Assembly (NCBI GenBank): GCA_947492175.1
Contig: CANLMQ010000004.1
Location: 124,001 to 188,000 of the forward strand
Length of the DNA: 64,000 nt
From: an uncultured Draconibacterium sp.
GTDB taxonomy: Bacteria; Bacteroidota; Bacteroidia; Bacteroidales; Prolixibacteraceae
Direction: 5' to 3'
Part shown: piece by piece, positions 47,897 to 55,072 of the stretch
Numbering within the stretch: position 1 is the first letter of the stretch
How the letters are laid out: each line of letters starts with the position of its first letter
Notes under the pieces: generated by a model
The model's database searches: none
What the model was told of the DNA's origin: nothing
Seen by the model: only the letters and a program-made list of their open reading frames with translations
Position numbers and translations under genes: made by a program

Positions 47897-49279
47897 TTAC
47901 TTTGTGTCTGATGATTTAATTTGCTTAACAAGACTGGTCATTGCCTCCACGACTAAATCCTCTACATTTGAGTTCCACGCTGCAGGCAGCCCCCATGCTA
48001 TTTGCGATGATTTTCCTTCGTAACCTCCATGTTCCAAAACAGCAGCAGTAGGAATATATCCCATCACATCGTTAGAATATCCGTAGACAATTGTATTTTG
48101 TCCAAACAATTTTTTGAACTTATTTGTATAGCCAATAACGGGTTCTCCTCCCATTGTCAGTAATAACTGGTTTCCAAGTTTTAATGCCTGTAAAGGCAAA
48201 GGATACGATTCCATAATGGGCTCATCATTTCTGTAAATTGTTAACATACGTTTTGCCCAACGCTGTTGATAACTATCCAACTCATTAACCATTTGTACCA
48301 GCTCCTCTTCCGTTGGATAATCCTTAAAAGGCAACTCAACCTCGGAGTATGCAGCCTTTAAGACAGGTTCCAGCGGTGTCATTTCTTCTTCCAAAACACG
48401 CTCCACCGAACAGGCCAGCTCTCCGCCATACTGTCTGGCCAGTGCTACAGATCTTCGTGGCAGCGGATTTTGATCGGCTCCGGCACCCTGAAAAAACATT
48501 GCAACGGTACCACGGTGCTCTTTTTCAAGCTCCAGTTGTGCAAACCCAGGGTAATCGCCGCTCCATTGGTAACCATCTAAAACAGTTGCATGGCAGGCAT
48601 ATGAAAAAACGATTGCCATTAATTTTCTATTTGCCCCAACAACCTTTAGCACGGGTACTGAAAAATTATTAGGTCCTCTTAATTCGTCGAGCCCCATGAT
48701 ATCGCTCTCGCTGTTAAACATGCGGTTTACCTGAATACGGCTAACTCCTACACCCGAATAAATTTGCGCAGGTTTCAACGACTTTATTGCTTTACCAATT
48801 GTTGCAACAATCTTATCTTCTAATTCTGCAGAATAATCAATAACCTTTTTTTTCTGAATCGAATCCAACGGATAGCAATCGGCAAGCGACTCTACAATTA
48901 CAGGTCCTGAATGCGTATGAGAACTGTTTAAAACCAGCTGCGAGCGGGACAGCCCATATTTTAATTTTACAGCATGAAATATTCTATCGGAAAGATATCT
49001 GGGAAAGCCAAGCAGGTCGGAAGAAACAAGAACTGCCCACTTACCACTGGCATCTTTAATTGCCAAAGCTTTAACCCATAAATCATGAATTTTTCCTTCG
49101 GCAGGATGGGTTCGTTTGGCATATCCAGCCATCCACATTGGTTCCCCGGGTGTAATTTTTTCGCGGGCTACACCAGCCTGCCATCCTTTGTCTGCACCTT
49201 CAATACCTGCAAAAGTAGTGGTAACAAATAGCAGAGAAAACAAGAAAACCATTATGCCGGAACATACAATTCTTTTCAT
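47897..49279 (-). CDS. Ceramidase-like (PF04734-type) exported amidohydrolase 2, ceramidase serine motif absent
   Basis: 460 residues with a Sec signal (about 1-24, ending TTTFAG). Neutral-ceramidase-like landmarks are WQAGVAREKITPGEPMWMAGY, SSHTHSGP (about 119-126), SYACHATVLDG with the histidine at about 230, SGDYPGFA (about 240-247), GGEPVIGY and YSNDVMGYIPTAAVLEHGGYEG. All likely zinc ligands are present. The nucleophile loop reads FFQGAGADQNP (about 262-272) instead of GDVSPN, so it lacks the serine. It is closer to the canonical family than copy 1 but still lacks the ceramidase C-terminal domain. It forms a pair with the upstream DegT-like gene 2 (11 bp gap). Confidence 0.75.
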   Translation of the reverse strand: MKRIVCSGIMVFLFSLLFVTTTFAGIEGADKGWQAGVAREKITPGEPMWMAGYAKRTHPAEGKIHDLWVKALAIKDASGKWAVLVSSDLLGFPRYLSDRIFHAVKLKYGLSRSQLVLNSSHTHSGPVIVESLADCYPLDSIQKKKVIDYSAELEDKIVATIGKAIKSLKPAQIYSGVGVSRIQVNRMFNSESDIMGLDELRGPNNFSVPVLKVVGANRKLMAIVFSYACHATVLDGYQWSGDYPGFAQLELEKEHRGTVAMFFQGAGADQNPLPRRSVALARQYGGELACSVERVLEEEMTPLEPVLKAAYSEVELPFKDYPTEEELVQMVNELDSYQQRWAKRMLTIYRNDEPIMESYPLPLQALKLGNQLLLTMGGEPVIGYTNKFKKLFGQNTIVYGYSNDVMGYIPTAAVLEHGGYEGKSSQIAWGLPAAWNSNVEDLVVEAMTSLVKQIKSSDTK

Positions 49280-49290
49280 TTTGATTTCTA

Positions 49291-50652
49291 CTATTTAAGT
49301 TTATCCGAATTCCTGTATATTTTTTCAATTGCATAAGCAATTTTATTCAAATCAGACTTGGTTCCAAGCAGCAGATTCTGGTTAAACCAAACAGCCTCTT
49401 CATAACACAAACGGTCGCTATCGGGACATTGATTTTCGCGAAGGTATTTGTCGATATTCAACATTTCCTTCGGATACATCTTTTGAAAATTTTTTGTTTG
49501 AAAAGCATTTCCCAGGTATGGCATTTTATTCAATGGTGAATAACCGGCAGAACAAGGAACACCTTCTGCCTTTAATGCTTTAATAAACATTTCGCGCGAC
49601 AGCCCTTTAAAATCACTTTTTGAATACCTGAACGGAAAAATATGAAACGACGCACGGGTTACATTTGGATAGAGTTTATAAGGAGTAATTCCGGGTATAT
49701 CTTTAATCTGCGATTTTAAATATTCAGCGTTAATATTCCTGGTATCGGTTTCTCCTTCCAGGCGCTTCAACTGTGCCAAACCAATTGCTGCCTGAAGTTC
49801 TGTTAACCTTAATTTTGTACCGGCAATTGCAGTACCTGCTCCAAATTCACCGACCAATGTTCCGTATGGATTTCCATAGTTGTGGTACGAAAAACACTTG
49901 TCCATAAAATTATCATCATCACTAACAATGGCTCCACCTTCACCCATTGAAAGGTGTTTAGATGTTTGAAAGCTAAAGCAACCTGCATTGCCGAATGTCC
50001 CTACTTTTTTATGATTAATCTCGGCCAGCCACCCCTGACAGGCATCTTCAACCACAATTAAATTATGTTTTTTTGCAATGTCCATAATACGCTCCATATC
50101 GGCGGGCAAGCCAAGAATATGCACTGGTAAAATGGCCTTAGTGCGCGAATTTATTTTTTGCTCAATTCTATCCGGATCAATTTGAAAGGTTTCCGAATCA
50201 ACATCGGCAAATACCGGCATTGCTCCTGTTTGCAAAACCGCAATAACTGTTGCAATAAACGTGTACGGAGGAACAATTACTTCATCGCCACCTCCAATGC
50301 CTAGATTTACAAGGGATGCAATCAGTGCATTCGTACCGTTAACCACAGCCAGCGAACGCTTAGCACCAATCGTCTCAGCCCATTTTTTTTCAAATTCTGT
50401 AACTGTATCTGCCCTCGACCAAACACCCGATCTCAGCACTTCGAGTACCCGTTTCTCGTCAGTTTCCGGTTTCCATAAAGGCCATTTAAGCCAACTTGTT
50501 GTACATGCCGGCTTACCTCCCAGAAGAGCCAGTTTATCAGCAGTTCCGGCTTTAACAGCAAATAAAGAAGAAATGCCTCCAAATGCAAAACTTGCTCCAA
50601 TTCCTATTTTTGAATTTTGTTCAATAAACTTTCGTCGTGTGTATTTATTCAT
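49291..50652 (-). CDS. Tat-exported DegT/DnrJ/EryC1-type PLP aminotransferase 2
   Basis: 453 residues with a TRRKFIEQN twin-arginine signal and hydrophobic core (about 16-34). Complete aminotransferase motifs: AVVNGTNALIASLV, EDACQGWLAEINHK (Asp203) and CFSFQTSKHLSMGEGG with Lys232 as the PLP-lysine candidate. Sequence and length match DegT-like 1 throughout (for example FxIDP/FQLDP and LPADMERIMDIAKKHNL), so the two are paralogues. The C-terminal region differs more, which may alter the acceptor. It follows the NagB-like gene by 73 bp. Transamination of a keto sugar or removal of an amino group from an amino sugar in the periplasm is inferred. Confidence 0.85.
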   Translation of the reverse strand: MNKYTRRKFIEQNSKIGIGASFAFGGISSLFAVKAGTADKLALLGGKPACTTSWLKWPLWKPETDEKRVLEVLRSGVWSRADTVTEFEKKWAETIGAKRSLAVVNGTNALIASLVNLGIGGGDEVIVPPYTFIATVIAVLQTGAMPVFADVDSETFQIDPDRIEQKINSRTKAILPVHILGLPADMERIMDIAKKHNLIVVEDACQGWLAEINHKKVGTFGNAGCFSFQTSKHLSMGEGGAIVSDDDNFMDKCFSYHNYGNPYGTLVGEFGAGTAIAGTKLRLTELQAAIGLAQLKRLEGETDTRNINAEYLKSQIKDIPGITPYKLYPNVTRASFHIFPFRYSKSDFKGLSREMFIKALKAEGVPCSAGYSPLNKMPYLGNAFQTKNFQKMYPKEMLNIDKYLRENQCPDSDRLCYEEAVWFNQNLLLGTKSDLNKIAYAIEKIYRNSDKLK

Positions 50653-50725
50653 TTTAGTAAGTTTAGAAAGATAATTTTACGGACAATTAAGTAAAGCGTT
50701 TCTTTATTATCCCTTCGATAACATT

Positions 50726-51514
50726 CTAAGTCAACAACTTAGCCGCCGGCACATCAAGAAACAATCTTGAATCAGAGTGCCTCCGTAAAACAGAAGCCGG
50801 ACATTTAGTTGATATCTCTCCGAAGAGAGCATTTTTTACCGCCGTTGACTTTCGTTCATCGGGCACCACACAACTAATAACTTTACAATTCATAATTGCA
50901 GTTATAGTAAGAGTAATGGCTTCGCTTGGCACATCATCAATAGTTGGAAACCATCCTTCTCCAAACTGTTGCATTCTGCAAGCTTCGTCGAGTTTAACAA
51001 CCTTTACCAATCTTGGATCATTAAAATCGGCTACCGGTGGATCGTTAAAAGCAATATGCCCGTTTTCTCCAATCCCAATACACGCCACATCAATTTCATG
51101 GTTCAATAAAAGCTCTTCGTATCTTTTAACCTCTGCTTCTATATCAGAAGCATCTCCGTTGAGGTAATAAACCTGCTTCGGATTTACTATGCTTAATATT
51201 CGCTCTTTCAGGTATTTTCGAAAACTGGCAGGATGCTGATCGGAGATACCTTTGTACTCGTCCAGGTGAAAAACTGTTATTTTATGCCACTCAACTTCCT
51301 CATTTTTTAACGCTTCCAGAAATTGAAACTGAGATGCTCCGGTTGCCAAAATAAGATTGGCACTTCCTTTTTTATCAATTGTTACGTTTAACTTTTCCGC
51401 AACAAAACCGGCAGCTGCGCTTCCCATCGATGAAGCATCATCATAAACAACAACCTTTAGATTGTCAACACTATACTCTTTACTGTTTCTCATTTTTTTA
51501 ATTTCATTATTCAT
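50726..51514 (-). CDS. nagB-like: NagB-like glucosamine-6-phosphate deaminase
   Basis: 262 residues, no signal, therefore cytoplasmic. Typical motifs are LATGASQFQFL, TVFHLDEYKGI (Asp85, general-base position) and IGIGENGHIAFNDPP (about 146-160), with the active-site histidine of the GHIAFN motif. Against the E. coli enzyme the Asp two residues before that His is Asn, and the following Glu of FNEP is Asp. This GENGHIAFNDP form belongs to a divergent subgroup. The expected reaction converts GlcN-6-P to Fru-6-P and ammonia. Its start overlaps the transporter stop by one base (translational coupling). It is probably the cytoplasmic end of the pathway; a sugar kinase is not in the window. Confidence 0.82.
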   Translation of the reverse strand: MNNEIKKMRNSKEYSVDNLKVVVYDDASSMGSAAAGFVAEKLNVTIDKKGSANLILATGASQFQFLEALKNEEVEWHKITVFHLDEYKGISDQHPASFRKYLKERILSIVNPKQVYYLNGDASDIEAEVKRYEELLLNHEIDVACIGIGENGHIAFNDPPVADFNDPRLVKVVKLDEACRMQQFGEGWFPTIDDVPSEAITLTITAIMNCKVISCVVPDERKSTAVKNALFGEISTKCPASVLRRHSDSRLFLDVPAAKLLT

Positions 51515-52752
51515 TAAAATAATTCAACAATAGCAAACCAGGTGGTTAAAAAAGAAAACAGGATAACCGCTATTATGCCCAAATTATCTTTTATCCCGGC
51601 TTTATACTGATTCATCACATTTTTGCGATTTATCAATATAAAAACTGGTATGGCTACAGCCGGTAATATACATGCCTGAAATGCCTGTGAAAAAACCATT
51701 AAAGCAGGTGGTCTTTGTTCCAGAAATACTGTACCAAACGTAAAAACCATTGCAACCAAAATAAGCCCCCTGGAAAGGGGGGAATGAATGTCCCGTGGTT
51801 TTCCTGTATAATCGGAGATCAACCACGGTGCTATAAGCACAATAGGAAATATTGTAGAGAGTCCTGCCCCCACGATACCAAAGATTAAAACAAAGGCTGC
51901 AAGTTTACCTCCTATAGGTTCAAACAAATGGATCATTTCTACAGTGTTATCAAGTTTTAATCCCATAACATTTAAGGTTCCTGCTGCCACAGCCATAATA
52001 ACACCACTTAAAAAAAGCATCATAAAAGCAGAAACAAAAGCATCCTTTTTTTCAGTTTTTAGGTGCTTAATGGTCCAGCCTTTTTCTGCCACCACGGTAC
52101 TTCTCATGATAAATACAGCTGCAGAACAAGTTGTACCCGCAATGGCTGCTACCAATCCGAAAGCTCCGGGCGTATCAGGAATTCCCGGAATTATTCCTTT
52201 TGCTAAAACAGAAAGGCTGGGTTTTACCATAATAAAAACCACCAGAAAAGACAATCCCATAAGAATTACAAAGATTGTCAACACTTTTTCGAAGGATTTG
52301 TAACGCCCGAACCAAAGCATAAAATATAATGCTACTGAGAAAAACGTAATAATCCATACAGTATCCACAGTAATTCCATTGAATGCAATTCTTATTCCTT
52401 CCTGAACCAAATCAGCAACAATACCCATTACTCCTATTAAAGCCAGAAGTTCACCAATTATTAGGGCTGCCAGTATATAAAGGGCTAAAATCCAACCAAA
52501 TTTAAACTCTGTTTTTATGTTATAAAGTGCGGTTTTCCCGGTTACCAAGGTAACCTTCCCATAGGCAACCATAAGTATAAATGTAAATACACACGACAAT
52601 ATAAGTGCCCAAAACAGAGTCATTCCATGTTCTGCTCCGGTTTTGGCCATTGTGGTTACACTTCCTGTACCTATGTTGTAACCAATCAGGAATAAACCAG
52701 GACCAACAGCGCTTAAGGCTATTAAAATCTTCTTTCCAATATTTTTTCCCAT
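51514..52752 (-). CDS. Nramp-fold inner-membrane transporter lacking metal-binding motifs
   Basis: 412 residues and about 11 transmembrane helices. It aligns with the Nramp family in helix 1 (VGPGLFLIGYNIGTGSVTT, residues 16-34) and in overall hydropathy. Nramp helix 1 carries DPGN, whose Asp and Asn bind the metal. Here the equivalent residues are I-G-T-G. Helix 6, normally with MPH, reads AGTTCSAAVFIMRST (about 205-219). A divalent-metal role is therefore doubtful. Being sandwiched between NagA- and NagB-like genes with 2-bp and overlapping junctions suggests transport of an amino sugar or its derivative. An alternative is transport of a different cation. Confidence 0.8.
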   Translation of the reverse strand: MGKNIGKKILIALSAVGPGLFLIGYNIGTGSVTTMAKTGAEHGMTLFWALILSCVFTFILMVAYGKVTLVTGKTALYNIKTEFKFGWILALYILAALIIGELLALIGVMGIVADLVQEGIRIAFNGITVDTVWIITFFSVALYFMLWFGRYKSFEKVLTIFVILMGLSFLVVFIMVKPSLSVLAKGIIPGIPDTPGAFGLVAAIAGTTCSAAVFIMRSTVVAEKGWTIKHLKTEKKDAFVSAFMMLFLSGVIMAVAAGTLNVMGLKLDNTVEMIHLFEPIGGKLAAFVLIFGIVGAGLSTIFPIVLIAPWLISDYTGKPRDIHSPLSRGLILVAMVFTFGTVFLEQRPPALMVFSQAFQACILPAVAIPVFILINRKNVMNQYKAGIKDNLGIIAVILFSFLTTWFAIVELF

Positions 52753-52754
52753 GA

Positions 52755-53981
52755 TTACTTATCTTGTTTTGTATTAGAATCAAATACCAACTCCCCTTGC
52801 ACATAGGTTTTATGTATCTTCATAATTGAATCTTCTAATGTAAACAGGACGAGATCCGCTCGTTTACCTTCTTCAATTACTCCTCTGTCGTCTAATCCAT
52901 ATAATTTTGCAGAATTTGTACTTGCCATTTGAATTGCCTGACCAAGAGAACAACCTGTCACTTTCATAACATGTCCAACACCCTTATCGATTGCAGATGC
53001 TGAACCTGCCAGTACTTTTTGCGACGGATACTGAACCATCCCTTCTTTAGTAAGCTCAAGATCATCGCCACCAATGTTTTTGTAAATACCAGGTTTTAAA
53101 CCTGCATACTTAGTAACATCAGAAGTTATAATGGTTTTATCGATACCTTTGGCCTTTGTAAAAACAGCTATCTCTTCCGGTCTGAGGTGGAATCCATCAC
53201 AAATAATACTAATCATTAAATTATCATTTGCCAGTTGAGGCCACAGAGGATTATCGTGTCTGTTGATCATATTGGCACAGCCGTTACCCAGGTGAGTACA
53301 GGTTTTTGCTCCATTTCGGGCAGCTTCATTAATTAATGCAGCAGTACCGTTATGGTGTCCCAGAGCAACCACAATCCCCATGTCGGAACACTTTTTAATA
53401 AATTCCATTGCTCCCTCAATTTCAGGAGCAACGGTTATAGTCAAAATATTTCCTCCGGAAGCATCGTAAAACTCCATAAATTCATTCCAATCGGGTTTTC
53501 TAACAAACTTTTCGATGTGTGCTCCTCTGTATCCGTCGACAGGCGAAATATAAGGTCCTTCCAAATGAAAGCCGGGAATCGATCCAAGCAGCTCCCTGCA
53601 GTCCATAGTTTTATGTAAAATTGAAAAGTTTTTCAACAAAACCTCCTTGCTGTTGGTAGTTAAAGTTGGCAAATAGGTGGTTACTCCTCTTTCCCATAAA
53701 GCCTTTGTGGCTTTAACTACTCCTTCGGTTGTTAACTCACCTCCGCCAAACGAAAAGGAAACACCGTTAAATCCATTTATCTGGTTATCAATCAGGCCGG
53801 GCGCAATGTAAACCTTCCTGTTCCCGGGCACTTTTTTAATACTTCTAACATTAACTATTTTTCCATCTTTTATTTCAACCGAAATTGGTTTCCCATCGAT
53901 GTATGAAAGCCCCTCTATTTTATTCTGTGCGGACAACACATTCGCCAGAAATATGCAAATAACAAAAAGGATAAACCTCAT
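52755..53981 (-). CDS. nagA-like: NagA-like N-acetylhexosamine deacetylase with Sec signal peptide
   Basis: The start at 53981 gives MRFILFVICIFLANVLSAQN, a Sec signal peptide; the longer frame to 54020 would hide it behind 13 residues. The amidohydrolase body has APGLIDNQINGFNGVSFSF, GFHLEGPYISP (metal-binding Glu), ALGHHNGTAAL, TCTHLGNGCANM and TIITSDVTKYAGL with the catalytic-region Asp. Canonical NagA works in the cytoplasm on GlcNAc-6-P. An exported form would meet non-phosphorylated amino sugars, so it may be a periplasmic N-acetylhexosamine deacetylase. It lies 83 bp after a Tat-exported oxidoreductase and 2 bp before the transporter. Confidence 0.82.
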   Translation of the reverse strand: MRFILFVICIFLANVLSAQNKIEGLSYIDGKPISVEIKDGKIVNVRSIKKVPGNRKVYIAPGLIDNQINGFNGVSFSFGGGELTTEGVVKATKALWERGVTTYLPTLTTNSKEVLLKNFSILHKTMDCRELLGSIPGFHLEGPYISPVDGYRGAHIEKFVRKPDWNEFMEFYDASGGNILTITVAPEIEGAMEFIKKCSDMGIVVALGHHNGTAALINEAARNGAKTCTHLGNGCANMINRHDNPLWPQLANDNLMISIICDGFHLRPEEIAVFTKAKGIDKTIITSDVTKYAGLKPGIYKNIGGDDLELTKEGMVQYPSQKVLAGSASAIDKGVGHVMKVTGCSLGQAIQMASTNSAKLYGLDDRGVIEEGKRADLVLFTLEDSIMKIHKTYVQGELVFDSNTKQDK

Positions 53982-54064
53982 ATTTATTCTCCTCAACACA
54001 CAATGATTCATATCTAACAATACTTTTTATAATACTCACTTTCACCAAAAAACGAGTATTACGA

Positions 54065-55048
54065 TTAATATTCTACATTTACCCACTTCTCTGAAACAGC
54101 CGATTTCTCCAGTGCTTCAAGAACTGCTACACCATTTAAAATACTTTGATGAGAACGAGGTTCCTTTCCTGTTCTAAACATATTTACCATATCTACATAC
54201 GCTTTACCCGGATCAGGCTCTTCTACCTGGGACTTTAGCTGTACCACTCCATTTTTTGTTTCTACAAATGTTGACCACCCATATGAAAGATTGGTAAATA
54301 CAAGAGTGGCATACAAACCGCTCTTAAACAACAGATTTGCGCTTCCTCTACTTCCATTTCTTGCTATTCTGACTTTTTCAATATCTTCTCCAAACATGAA
54401 CATTAAAGGCTGCAGAATATGAACACCGTAAAAAAATACGCCTCCATATTTCGAGTCCAGTTCAACAGGTCCGTAACGTACCACATTGTTGAATTCACCC
54501 AACTGCTCTACCTGCTTTTTTATATCAAAAGTACCTTCGCTTTGCGCTATAGAACTGTACGAAGTAACCGGAGTGCCATATTCGCGCGCTATTGCCAGGA
54601 ACTCTTTACCCTCATTAAGTCTGTAACAAAAAGGCTTATCAATAAAAGTTGGCACTTTTTCTTTAATAAATGGAGTTGCAGCTTCCAAATGAAATTTTGC
54701 ATGCCTGTGATCGACAATAAGTGCATCAATTTTTCCCAGCATTTCATTTGGATCTTTCACTCTATTGGGAATGCTCCCCTTTTCCATTGCATTTTTTGCA
54801 AACTCTTCTGTTTCTCCCCACACATACTTTACTTCAACACCGGGAAATTTCTTCTCTACATTAAACATTTTCCCAAAACCAATGGTGTGCGAATTCTCTG
54901 CACCAATAATCCCAACTCTAATTGGCTTCAGGTTATTTTCGTTTTGCTTTTCCAGTTGTGCAGCCAGCAATGATGTTGACGATAGAGCCAGAGTTGAAAA
55001 TGCTGCCCCTTTTCCGACTTTCTTTATAAAAGATCTTCTTGAATCCAT
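54065..55048 (-). CDS. Tat-exported Gfo/Idh/MocA oxidoreductase, short form
   Basis: 327 residues. Twin-arginine signal DSRRSFIKK at the N-terminus with a hydrophobic core to about residue 30. Nucleotide-binding loop IRVGIIGAENSHTIG (about 43-57), variant of GxGxxG. The family motif appears as TFIDKPFCY (Asp137-Lys138-Pro139). ALIVDHRHAKFHLEAA and the C-terminal SKYGGVFFYGVHILQPLM carry histidines in the usual active-site positions. It is a short, single-domain-pair member. It lies 24 bp after the upstream oxidoreductase. Together they may carry out an oxidation and reduction pair on a sugar, as in NAD-dependent glycoside cleavage or keto-sugar formation. Confidence 0.85.
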   Translation of the reverse strand: MDSRRSFIKKVGKGAAFSTLALSSTSLLAAQLEKQNENNLKPIRVGIIGAENSHTIGFGKMFNVEKKFPGVEVKYVWGETEEFAKNAMEKGSIPNRVKDPNEMLGKIDALIVDHRHAKFHLEAATPFIKEKVPTFIDKPFCYRLNEGKEFLAIAREYGTPVTSYSSIAQSEGTFDIKKQVEQLGEFNNVVRYGPVELDSKYGGVFFYGVHILQPLMFMFGEDIEKVRIARNGSRGSANLLFKSGLYATLVFTNLSYGWSTFVETKNGVVQLKSQVEEPDPGKAYVDMVNMFRTGKEPRSHQSILNGVAVLEALEKSAVSEKWVNVEY

Positions 55049-55072
55049 ATTAATTGTATTCTTCTAAATGTT

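Noticed and set aside
51514..52752. Calling the transporter a Mn/Fe importer (MntH)
   Set aside because: Both metal-binding motifs of the Nramp family are missing.
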